Shown here: in pieces, positions 1 through 10,460 of the stretch
Layout of the letters: every line of letters begins with the position of its first letter
Position numbering within the stretch: position 1 is the stretch's first letter
Source of the DNA: Ustilaginoidea virens
Taxonomy: Eukaryota; Ascomycota; Sordariomycetes; Hypocreales; Clavicipitaceae
Reading direction: 5' to 3'
NCBI RefSeq assembly: GCF_000687475.1
Contig: NC_057319.1
Coordinates: 5,322,001 to 5,386,000, forward strand
Length of the DNA stretch: 64,000 nt
Position numbers and translations under genes: made by a program
The notes under the pieces: generated by a model
Told to the model about the DNA's origin: nothing
The model's database searches: none
What the model saw: only the letters and a program-made list of their open reading frames with translations

Positions 1-3000
1 ATGAAGAGAGATATCCCTGCCGTTGCAGAATCATCCGACATTCAGAATCTTATCCCACATCTGACCAAATAAGTTGGCGGGTGTGGGAGGATAATGAAAA
101 GAGGGGGGAGGGGGAGGCCGTGAGTCCTCGGTGATTGACAGAGACGGCAAGAAGAGAAGGACGAGCGAGCAAGATGCTTGAACTATCTGGTCTACCGCCT
201 CCAACCTCCCCAGCCAGCGCTCGGCGGTGGAGTTGCGAGAAAAAGTCTGCGTGGGTCGCGGGGTTGGGTGTTCAAGGAAGGTCGAATTTGTGGTATGGGC
301 GATGCTCAGAATTCATACATTCTGGGCAAGGGAATACCGCCTGGACGCCGTCCCAGCAGCTTGAAAAGCAGGGTAGAGATGGGCATGTATGAGGATAAAG
401 GGAAAATCGCAAACGAGAATCCATTCTTGGCGAGAGGAAGACGCATCAGGCCGAAGCAGAGTCGGTACAGAGCGTATAGCATCCGGGACTGGCCCTTGAT
501 GTCCATCAAGTTTTCCCCCCGCCCCACGAGATGCACGAGGGTCTTGAGGAGCGTCGATGTGACCAATAGGCATGCTGCTCTCTCGGTGCCAAGTTGGCTA
601 ACCGGCGGCTCCTTGCGAGTTCCTGGTTCGAGTCATGACCCAGCGGGTGGCGGCCGCATGAAGATTCTCAAGACCGCGCTGGGGTGATGATCAAGGTGCT
701 TGTTTTCTACAGCAGCTTCTAGTAAGCAAGCAGCTCCATGCACACAAGAAGGGCTTACCAGAAACAGTCTAGTTTTTTAGAAAATTGGCACAACCCTGCC
801 GTTGTAACCGCAACTGTGACTTAATTCCCGAGAGGAACTACGGGTCTTGGGCATGCAGCCAGAGGATTGATGATCCAGTCCAACCAAAAAAAGCAAAGAA
901 TCGAGAAGGCATCGGACCTGGCCCGAGAGAAACCGAGTTCACAGTGCAGGCTACATCACTGGCAGACTCGTTTGGTACTCGGCCCTGCACGCCGCGCAAC
1001 ATGATGCAGCCATCGCTCTCTGGGGCACCCTGAGGAGTTGAGCATGGAGAAAAGACCGTGTCGAGTTTTCGCCGTGGCTAACTCCGTAGATGCCCTAGTC
1101 TTACTATTCCCATCATCTCGTCTTCCCCATGATGATAGGACAGGCCCAGGGGTCAGTAGTACAGCAGGTGCCTTGTTTGGCAAAAGCAAGTCGTGCATGA
1201 ATAGGGCTTGCCGGCTCCGGTTCGACGCATAGCAGCAGGGATTGTCAATGTCGGTGTGGAGGAGTCTCTCACTCGAAATCTCGAAGCATCGTGGTGGAAC
1301 ATTCCGAGTCTGCCTGGTTCGAAATTCCGGGGCATCATCTCCGTTGGCTTGCCCATCTTGTGCGGTTCTAGAGTCTCGTGAGGGGGCAAGGCACGCCACG
1401 CCTCTTGCTCCAGCAGCAGATGACGGGGCTTTACCTTGAACAGGCAGCCTCTCGCGATTCCGGCAACGGAGGAAAGAACAACGAGCCACCTGCCTCATCT
1501 GTGGGAGCTGCTGCGGGCGTGCCCCGCACAAGCGGAACCGCGGGCGGGACCTGGGCTGGCTCCAGCCTCTTCCCCTCTCGAGGCGGCGCGGGTAAACCAT
1601 AAGTACCACGCCAGGGCAAAGGGCCGAAGCCGCACGAACCACTTCTGCAAGCCAAAACGATGGATGACTGGACGGACCATCCAGATTCTAGATTCTAGTC
1701 TCGCATCTCTCCTGTGTGGCTGCCCTTTGACTCGTTTCGATAGTCATCGCCAGGCACAGGCCCGGATGGCAATGGCTTCCCAGGTCGGACCACGGCCCGC
1801 CACTTTGTCGGAGGGCTCCGTGGTTCCTGATGGAGCTGTGGTAATGCTATAGCCCCGGCGGTATCGTCGCGCTTCAACGACCGATCCGATGCGAGAACGT
1901 CAAGGGGCACCCTCTCAAATCACCAAGGCAGGAATCTCTTGGTTGCCCTCGAGGCAACTCCGAGGAGGCTGAAGCACAACGTGATGGATACTCCAAGTCT
2001 CCAACAAGCTCCTTACGGGTAAACCTGCCTGAGTTCCTAGTGGATTCGCCAATACATACAATGCTGGGTGCTTTACATAGGTAGCCCGGAACAGACTGTT
2101 TCCAGTACCTTGTCTCGTTTTGTAGTTTGCCGGGCATCACCACGAAACATCCCGTTACTCGGGCATCGTTCAAAACAAGTGGCCGGCTAATAATACCAGA
2201 CCCGTTCATTACTGCGAGTCAAAGTTATTGCAGAACAAGACGAGATCATCCGGATTGGAGAGTCATAGTTCCATGAATAGCACTGAACCTTTGCCTGCGT
2301 AGGTGTGACTCTCCAAACTGGTCCCTGGTATCAGGCGCCTGGCAGCGAATCAAACACTTGAAAGGGAACAAAATGCTGGGATGGAACTTGCAGCTGATGA
2401 AATAGTATCCCAGTACTCGACTTCTAGTTGACGCCCGTTCATGTTTCTATTTATTCGCTTGCTTAGGCTCAGACTCTCGCATTGGACACGGGCCAGTGTA
2501 CCAGCATCGCATCTGCTCATCCCATTACCAATGTCCATAATCCCGATCCAGTCAAGGCTCTGAGTTTGTTTCCTTTTGGTGAATTCGGATCAGAGTCCCA
2601 GAGTTCGTCGGCGGTCTACATGTCTCCCAGCATAACAAACCGTGAGCAACGAACCGGAGAGACGGAAGTCTACCCCGATTTCTAGTTTGATGGCCAGCGG
2701 TCTCTTTCTGTCCAACGTCGCAAGAATACTGTCTGCCAACACTGTGTTGTCGTCAAGAATTGGTCTAGTGCACATCAACAGTCGTGGCAAGGAGCCCATG
2801 GAATGCATGGAGGATTGCCCATCACATGTGCGTATTGACGACCCCAGCAGTGGGAGAAGCGCAGAAATTACCGAGCTACTACTGAATTTGATTCGCAGGA
2901 GAGGTGACGGTGAGGCATTTGACAATGGTACTGGATTACCTTGACCAATCCTTGTTGCAATCGGCTTCACGAATAGAATTTGGCTACAGAGTTTGATGCA

Positions 3001-3983
3001 TGTCTTAGGATAGAGCCAATCACACGTCACACACGGGCTTGTCTAGTAGTGATCTGATTGCATGGTAATCTGAATCCTGTACGGAGTAAGCAGCACAAGT
3101 TTCCGGCGCATAGTAGTAGTCGCAACGTCAAGTGCTGGTACGGAGCGCATCTCCTAATACATGGCGCCGAAACTACTCAATGTATCGCAAATTGTGCCCT
3201 CTCAAATTCTTGAGTCAACTTATCCTGAATCAAGCATCTCATGTGGCTGGGAAGGATTCCCAGCTTGTACCGGAAGCCAAATGAGTATCAAGTGGAAGCA
3301 AGTGGAAGCAAGTGGAAGCGAGGATTAAAGGCGGGGATCTGCAATGGTGGCCTGCCAAGTTGAAAATACATTTTCGTCTGAAGCTATTTCTCCCCCAAGG
3401 GCACCCTAGCGCGCATCTGCCGCGCGGTATGTGGTATGTACACCCGCTACAAGCACTTTTGCTGTGCATGTCACCTCATTCAGCAACCAGATGCTGGCAG
3501 CGGCAGTACTTGCTGTAAAAAGCATGAAAGTAGTAGCTAGACGAGCACGAGGATAGCTTCCACAACTGCCTTGGCCCACGGACCGCGGAGCCATAGATGA
3601 GCTGCCATTTGCCCCAGTTGTGCCGCAGTAGATCCTTCTCCTGGGCTCTGTTCGTAAGAGAAGACGCTGCCCCGTGGTGCGTACCGTTGTTCTCGAACCT
3701 GCTGTATGATTGCTTCGAACATTCGAATGTAGTTGGTATTTCGGTCATGCCCTAGGGAGGTGGCCAGATCATGCTGAGGCGTACCAGCCGTCGCACTGTA
3801 GACGCTTGAATGTCCGTCCCAGGCTCGGAGAACCGATGACCGATGACCGATGACCGATGACCGCTGGTTGCTGTTCTCGTGACTCCTGGGTCCTGCGTGC
3901 TCGAGGAAATCACCGTCTCCACTGGACAGTGTTTTACTATTGCTCGTATTCCGTACTTTGACGGGTCGGCATCGCAAGGATAG
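1..3983. other. Stretch with no gene I can identify
   Basis: Open frames occur on both strands (for example 956-1642 minus, 2590-3030 minus, 2642-2944 plus and 3537-4007 minus), but none has a domain or motif I recognise and they overlap each other. The first 72 bases read as a short open frame ending in a stop at 70-72, which could be the last exon of a plus-strand gene cut by the window edge; this cannot be tested here. Small repeats are present: a 10-mer three times at 3291-3320 and a TGACCGA-type 7-mer at about 3836-3862. A TACGGAGTA motif lies at 3080-3088. The frames at 306-566 minus and 2590-3030 minus look somewhat protein-like and could be gene relics. Confidence 0.5.
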
Positions 3984-3992
3984 GCAGCGGAC
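3984..3992. repeat. Left target-site duplication of the TIR element
   Basis: The 9-mer GCAGCGGAC sits directly outside the left inverted repeat and recurs at 4843-4851 directly outside the right one. The next base (G) also matches on both sides, so the duplication is 9 bp, or 10 bp if the element starts one base later. A 9-11 bp duplication is typical of Mutator-like elements. Confidence 0.8.
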
Positions 3993-4842
3993 GAGACTAC
4001 ATATCAACCGACCTGTGTCCCCCCCTTGTCATTCGACCCCCCCACAATAACTTAACTGACCTGACTAATGCTCTTTCCTAATATAGAGATACGCTAATAA
4101 ATCCTTTAATCTATAGTAGCCACTAGACTATAAGTATCTTTATATATACTTTTCTATAGTAAGTGACTTCCCTTATGTTTTTACTAGGTATCCCTACCTA
4201 AGAACTTAATATTAAAAGTAGATAAAGTACCTTTATATAGACTTTTCTATAGAAAGTGACTTTCTTTCTTTTATTAGGTAGGTACCTAGGTCCTCAGGTA
4301 TTATATGTAGAACAAGTACCTTTATATATATTTTTCTATATAAAGCGACTTCTTATATTTCTACTAAGTACCTAGTACCTAGGTACCGGGTATAGAAAAA
4401 GAGGTACCTTTATATATATATTTCTATAGAAAGTGACTTTTTCAACTTCTTTTACTAGGTGCCCCTACTATAGATCCTAAGAAATAGTAGAGAAAGTACT
4501 TTCCTATATTATTTTCTATATAAAGTGACTTCTTTAATATTTTTACTAGGTACCCTTACGTAAGAACCTAATAAGATAGCGGAGAAAGTACTTCTCCCTA
4601 TATTTTCTAAGGAAAGTGACTTCTTTAATTTCTTTTACTAGGTACCCCTACCTAAGAACCTAGTCAAATATCAAAGAAAGTACTTCTCTATATAGTTTTC
4701 TATATAAAGTGACCTGACCTACTATTCCTTAATAAACCAATTATATTAAGAGTATAGCCCACAGTAATGGTCAGGTCAGTTAAGTTATTATGGGGGGGTC
4801 GAATGACAAGGGGGGGACACAGGTCGGTTGACCTGTACCCTC
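3993..4842. mobile_element. Non-autonomous TIR element (Mutator-like MITE candidate)
   Basis: The element is 850 bp long. Its terminal inverted repeats are 73 bp (3993-4065 and 4770-4842) and match at 68 of 73 positions by my alignment. Both include two 7-base C (or G) runs and end in GAG/CTC. A 9-bp direct repeat flanks it exactly. The interior (about 4066-4769) is strikingly AT-rich against GC-rich surroundings and contains about seven degenerate copies of a roughly 90-bp unit with a core like TTTCTATANAAAGTGACTT. No coding frame is present, so it would need a transposase supplied elsewhere. Long TIRs plus a 9-10 bp duplication fit the Mutator/MULE superfamily (Hop-like elements are known in fungi); hAT elements make 8-bp duplications and fit less well. 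The AT bias could reflect RIP or simply the composition of the repeat. Confidence 0.8.
4100..4720. repeat. AT-rich tandem repeats inside the TIR element
   Basis: About seven imperfect units of roughly 90 bp. The anchor AAAGTGACTT (or a one-base variant) recurs near 4162, 4254, 4345, 4431, 4525, 4612 and 4704. Each is preceded by a TTTCTATA stretch and followed by TTTTACTAGGTACC-like sequence. The array fills nearly all the space between the inverted repeats and has no open frame. Confidence 0.75.
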
Positions 4843-4851
4843 GCAGCGGAC
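4843..4851. repeat. Right target-site duplication of the TIR element
   Basis: An exact copy of the 9-mer at 3984-3992, abutting the outer end of the right inverted repeat. Confidence 0.8.
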
Positions 4852-6510
4852 GTACAACAACAGCAAAGGTATATATGCGCAAGACAAGGTGAAAGCATAT
4901 GGATATAGTAATCAGATACGATAGCGAGAAGAAGAAAGGCAGGGGCACGGCCGGCACCTGGGCAACGAAGAAAGGTGGTTCTGGGCCCTGGGGCCAATTG
5001 CTCACTCAATATATACGAGTTTAGGTGGGAATTGCACCTATCCGAGGTAGCCACGTGCACTGTGCGTGGCCGATGATTGGGACAGACGTACAGTACGGAG
5101 TACTACTTACAAAGGCTGCTAGTTCATACCTTAGGAGGTACCTACCCACCTAAGGTAGGTTGGTACCTGCCAAACAGGCTTGCCAAGGAAGTTGGAAGGT
5201 ACCTATCCTTGGCCGTGCGGACCGCACTGTACTCGCGTCGCGGCCGGCCGGGAATCAGCTGCTGTGGCTGGAGGAGAAACACGCACAGAGCACGGGCTGC
5301 AAGACGCACGGGGTGAATGGAGACTTGGAGACTAGAGGACACGTTTATATCTGCGGACCAGAGCCCCCGAAAGTCCAGACAAGTGCTGCAAACTCGCACG
5401 GCTCCCACGGAGGGGGGTTTGGTTCGATGCGGCGCGATCCGGGCTGGGGCAGGGGCTGGGCAGGGGCTGGGCAGGGGCAGGTCCACGGCGCCTTTGGTGC
5501 GACTGCCAGTTGTCCAGACTCGACCGAGTACCCGCTACCCCGTCTGTACAGTACCGTACCAGACCCTTAGAGACTTACTACATACAGTACAGTACAACTC
5601 CCTACAGACCAGCTGACCTTTTCTTTCGCCTTCTTGCACCTCGGCGGCCTATTCTTGCCCCAAGCCCAGCGGAAGATCGGGTTGGTAACGCATTGATGTC
5701 TCGAAGCTCCTAATGCAAAACTGCCGACTGCAGCTAGCTAGCCTGTTGAGAAAAAATCTCGTGAACCGGCCCCCCAAAGCTTTCATGCTTCATGCAATCT
5801 CTCCCGCCTCCGGGGACCCCAAATAAGCCCCCAATGGAAGGTCGGTGCACTGCTTACTGCTTACTACCGTCGGCCGGGGCCAAGGTTAACAAGTGGCACG
5901 CCAACCAAACTGCGCAGCAGTGCAGTATGTAGTGGGAACTTGATGTCGCTATGTACCTGACTACTGCGCACCAAGTAGTGTGTACGCGGGCGCCCTCGGT
6001 GGGCTGCGGCACATCCAACCCCCCCCTCCATCATCAACCTCAACCTCCCACCAGACTTTCCTTCCTCCATCTCGTCCCATCAACCGCCCTGTCGGCTTCG
6101 TATCCTGCATCGCACCGGCTCCTCGATACGGCCCCCCCCCCCCTTTTCCCCGGCAACAATCCACCGGTCCCATGTTCTCGTCACAGCAGAGCCCTTTGAT
6201 CCGCTAGACTTTAAGCTTCATGCCCGCTTCTGCGGCTTGAAGTTGCCACCTCAGCCCTACCGTGCCTGATTAACCTCGCCTTTGCGCATAGTGAAACTCT
6301 ATATACGGCACGGCGAACGGCAAGGGTCCCCTCCTCCCGGTCATATCTCTCCAGGAATCACAGGTATGCATGGCAAGTCGTCGCGTTCTGTGCGTCTGTG
6401 ACTCTGAACCGCGCGAAATGCCCACGTTGACACCAACCATCTTTCTCTTCATCAGGCTTCCTTGCGATTGAGATATTCTGCCGAGACCGCCTGCAAGGGG
6501 GCCGGTAGCC
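4852..6510. other. Intergenic region upstream of the kinase gene
   Basis: No recognisable gene. It holds GGTACCT-rich sequence at about 5130-5210, TACGGAGTA at 5094-5102, a G-rich imperfect repeat (GGGGCAGGGGCTGG type) at about 5445-5482 and a TACAGTAC-rich stretch at about 5545-5600. Sequence from about 6000 to 6510 is pyrimidine-rich on the plus strand, as expected for a fungal promoter and 5' leader of the kinase gene. Confidence 0.5.
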
Positions 6511-8800
6511 ATGAGTGGTGCCGGTGCTCCTCGAACCAATGCATCATTGAATCAGAACCAGCCTGACCCCGGGCATCGCATCCGCCATGGCTCCGATGCG
6601 CAAGGCTCAACTCAATTTGACGAACCTTGTTCCACTCGGTCCAAGTCCAAGTCCAGGTCCAGGTCCAGGTCCAGGTCCAGGTCCAGCAAGCCTTCCGGAC
6701 CGCACGCTGCTGAATCGATCCTCGTCCCCTCTCCGCCCTCGTCACATGGGAGTTTTCGTCAGCCGTCTGATGGAAAACGCGACTCGACCTCGCCTCTTCG
6801 CATCTTGACTGATCTATCGTCCACCGTACCGGTAGCTCCCAAAACCTGCGGCCGCGAGTCACAGCATCCGCCTTCCGCCGCTGCCGGCCCGTCGCCCATA
6901 GCACTCAATCACAAGGCTTCCGCCGCCGCCGTCACCCTTCCTTTCCCCCTCTCCCGGACCCCAAGTGTCAAGGCCGCGTTTGCCAACTACTCGGGCTCGT
7001 TGGGCAACTGCAGCAGCACCATCTCGAGTCCCGCAATCACGGCCCTGGGAGACATGACCCCTCTTCCCAGCCCACTGCTGTCGAGCGATTCCCCTGGACC
7101 CTGGAGAATACTTAACGCGGCATCAACATCCCCTCCTCCTCCTTCAACCCGAAGCAGGCTACCAGCAAGAAGCGATACGTCGTGTTCCATTTCGACAAAC
7201 GACGAGTCGGTGGACGTGGAGGACCCCATGTCCAGCCCGACCAGACGCAAGCAATACGGGGGCTTGAAGGAGAACGGCTCCCCGCCTCTCCCCCACTCAT
7301 CTCGCCAAGCTACCCAATCCAACCGTACCCGGCACTCGCGAGACCGAAGCATCAGCGAGTATATTCCCGAGACGCCGTCCCTTAAGCGGAATGTCGTCGT
7401 TTCGTGCTCCCACGTCGCCACGAAGCCTGCGTCGGAAGCCCAGGAATCACTCATGAGAAGAGAGATGAACTTTGCCGAGTCGAGGGGAATCACCGCCGCC
7501 GTGATTCAGCCGCCGACCCCGCCGCCCAGTGAATCATCAAAGGATTCTGTCGACGGTGCGAGGTCAAAGGACGGTGACTCGGAATGGTTCCAAGCCCACG
7601 GCAGGCACGATCGAAAGCGTCGTCGGTGGAGGTCAATCGGCTTCCTGGGACAGGGCACCTTTAGCAGGGTCATGCTGGCCAGCAGCCAAATCGCGCCACG
7701 GGACCATGCGCAGGAACAACCGGTCGGAATCACCTCGCCGATGGTGGCCGACGAGACAAAGCGCAGGAAGCTCGTCGCCGTCAAGGTCTGCGAGCACGGC
7801 CCCCGGGGCGGTGCCAGCGAGGAACGCATCGAAATGAGCCTCAAGAGAGAGCTCGAGATCATGCAAGACATACACCACCCGTCCCTCGTCAACCTCAAGG
7901 CCTGGAGCATAGAGCCGACGCGGGCCATTCTCGTGCTCAGCTACTGTCCCGGCGGAGACCTCTTTGCCATGGCATCAACCAACACCAGGCTATTCGCGCC
8001 GAGCCTCTTGCGCAGAGTATTCGCCGAGCTGGTCGGCGCGGTCAAATACCTGCACGAGAGAAACATTGTTCATCGAGACATTAAGTTGGAGAGTAAGATG
8101 GCCGCGACCACCCACTTTCCCTCCCCTCACCCCCCCGGATCCGATTCGTTGTCAAAAAGTTAAAAAGTCACCAGGCTGACAGAATTTGGTTGCGCAAACA
8201 CCAAAAAAAAAAAAAACAGATGTCTTGGTCAACTTGACGCCTCCAGAGCTGGCCGACGCTTCGGTGGACTGGTCCACGTACCCGACATCTGTCGTCACGC
8301 TCGCCGACCTGGGGCTATCCAGACGAATCGCGGACAATGAGAAGCTCGAGACCCGCTGCGGGTCCGAGGACTACGCCGCGCCCGAAGTCATCATGGGCCA
8401 GCCGTACGACGGCCGCGCCACCGACGCCTGGTCCCTCGGAGTCCTGCTCTACGCCCTGCTGGAGCGCCGCCTGCCGTTCGACCCCCACCCGGGCATGGGC
8501 GACGCCCACCGCATGCGCAGCCGGACGAGCCACCGGATCGCCAGGGTCGAGTGGCGCTGGGTCGAGTACGCCGGCGAGGACGGCGAGCACGAGGCCAGCG
8601 AGGCCAAGTTCCGGGAAAGGGGCCTGCTGGGCGCCATGGAAATCACCGAGGGGCTCCTCAAGCGGGCCCGCAGCCGCTGGGGGATCGACAAGGCGGCGGG
8701 CCGGCCTTGGGTCAGCGACGCCATCCGAGTAGACGGCGGCATCAAGTTCCGAGACGAGGACGAGGGGGAGGAGGTCGAGCAGGCAATCGCATTGGGGTAG
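6511..8800 (+). CDS. Serine/threonine protein kinase with long N-terminal tail
   Basis: Two exons, 6511-8092 and 8220-8800, joined across a 127-bp GT-AG intron with a CTGAC branch site at 8176-8180, give 720 residues. The join restores the catalytic-loop codon for Asn, so the motif reads HRDIKLENVLVN. Residues 1 to about 365 are Ser/Pro-rich and probably disordered, with an SR-type repeat near residues 47-60 encoded by a GTCCAG hexamer tract. The kinase domain starts near residue 369: glycine loop GQGTFSRV, VAVK lysine, αC Glu in LKRELE, HRD near 521, then a DLG where most kinases have DFG, and APE. About 20 extra residues separate the catalytic loop from DLG. The C-terminal lobe is acidic and short. 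The kinase is probably active. I cannot assign a subfamily; it is not clearly a named yeast kinase. The ATG at 6511 precedes the long uninterrupted frame. Confidence 0.88.
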
Positions 8801-8949
8801 CTGCTCATGCTTACCGCGCTGGTTCAGCTCATGGCCGCATGATGCCCTGCGTGCGCACCTGTTTGTTTGTTCCTTTTTTCTTTTCCATCCATTCTCTTTT
8901 CAAAATCGACCGACGATGGCGAGTTGAACCCTGCTGCGAAGCCCTCGTG

Positions 8950-9255
8950 CGCCTCGGCGCATCCGCCTTGAAAACATGGTTTTTCTAGTACACGGCTTCC
9001 AACGTTGCCGCTTGAAAACGGCATCTTTCCAGCACACGCTTCCAACGGGGCGGCTTGAAAACAGCATCTTTATTTATAGCATACGCTTCCAACGCTGGCG
9101 CTTGAAAACGTCTTCTTTTTAGCACACATCTTCCAACGCTGCCGCTTGCAAACATCTTCACTAGGACACATCTTCCAAGGCTGCCGCTCGAAAACATCAT
9201 CTTTATAGCACACATCGTCCAGCGTTGCCGCTCGAAAACACACCTTCGCTTCGCG
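8950..9255. repeat. Minisatellite of about 43 bp downstream of the kinase gene
   Basis: About seven imperfect copies of a unit resembling CTTCCAACGCTGCCGCTTGA, followed by AAAC and a CATCTTT...AGCACAC segment. Copies begin near 8950, 8994, 9037, 9084, 9127, 9170 and 9213. A 43-bp period is not a multiple of three, so the open frame on the minus strand through it is not evidence of a protein. The array starts about 150 bp after the kinase stop and may lie in its 3' untranslated region. Confidence 0.75.
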
Positions 9256-10009
9256 CAGGCCTTGAACAAACTCGGCTCTTTATACCCAGCATACTTTACG
9301 CGCAGCACGGCTAGCTGCCTTTGCGATCCCCTCGTCGGGGGCTTGTCGGGGGCTTCTCTTCCGCCTCTCCCTCCCCTTTGTCGTTTCTTTTTTCTGTTCT
9401 TCTCCCCCTTCTTCTCTGCATGTCCTCGTATGCAGGTTTCGCAGCGGTCGCTCGACTTGCCGCTCGCTCCAACAACGCGAGCACCACGAACCAGAGGGCC
9501 CGGGCCGGCATGGACCTTTGGCTCCGGCACGGCGGCACGGGCACGTTGGGCTCGGAGCACTAGATCTTTTTGTACTCGGTAGCGCGGGCAGTCAGTCAAC
9601 CTGGTTAGTCGTATGTTTGGTCCGCGATGCGGCGAGTTGTCGTGGTGCCGTGCCCCCTTGCGATGCCAGCCAACGACGCGCTCGCGGCGGCTGCCATGCC
9701 GTGCTGCGGCGCGGCGCGGCGTGGCGTGGCGTGACGTGATGTGATGTGAGCCGTAGCGTCGTGATATACGCATACATGTCTTTGCCGGCGGCCGCGAGCT
9801 TGCTGCGACGTGCCCCGCCTTGGTGGATGAGCCCGTGTCTTTTGGCGGCCGGTTGTTCGTTCCCGGATGGACGGGTGCGAATCGATGGCGTCGTTCCGTT
9901 GCTGGATACGGCGCTGGTCACGGTGACGTGTTGTTTGATGAATTCCGTCGTGCCTCGCTGGACATGACTGCTGGGCTCTTGGGGGTTACCCTGTCCCTCT
10001 GTTGTTATG

Positions 10010-10460
10010 GCGCCAACTATCTCTATCGATGGTCCATCTTCCTTGCTGCACTATTCCACTGTAATATCTCTGTTCTATCAGCTCCATCCTCCTTGCTGGA
10101 CGTGGCACTACTTATCTACTGCTAGGTTACCCTATCCTTCTCTTATATGTAGAACCGATATCTCTACAATATCTCTGCTCGATGGTGCATCTTCCCTGCT
10201 GCACTATTCTACTCCTCCATCTCTATTCCATCAGCTCCATCCTCCTTACTGGACGTGGCACTACTTATCTCCTGCTAGGTTACCCTATCCTTTTCTTATA
10301 GAACCGATATCTTTACAATATCTCTGCTCGATGGTCCATGTTCCTTGCTGCACCATTCCACACCATCTCTATTCCATCAACCCCATCCTCCTTGCTGGCC
10401 ACGCCCTCCCCATCTCTTACAAAACACCCATCCCGCTCTTTGTACATGGCACCCATCATC
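10010..10460. repeat. Tandem repeat of about 150 bp, three copies
   Basis: Three diverged copies begin at CGATGGTCCATCTTCC-like sequence at 10027, 10180 and 10329 (periods 153 and 149 bp). Each continues through a CAGCTCCATCCTCC segment; the first two copies run on through GGACGTGGCACTACTTATCT to a GGTTACCCTATCC segment. The open frame through the array (10007-10840) is a by-product of low stop density and has no recognisable domain. Confidence 0.75.

Noticed and set aside
600..650. tRNA-like GGTTCGAGTC box
   Set aside because: No acceptor, D or anticodon arm can be folded around it.
8985..9773. 262-residue minus frame with repeated peptides
   Set aside because: The repeat period is 43 bp, so peptide repeats shift frame between units; it is a minisatellite.
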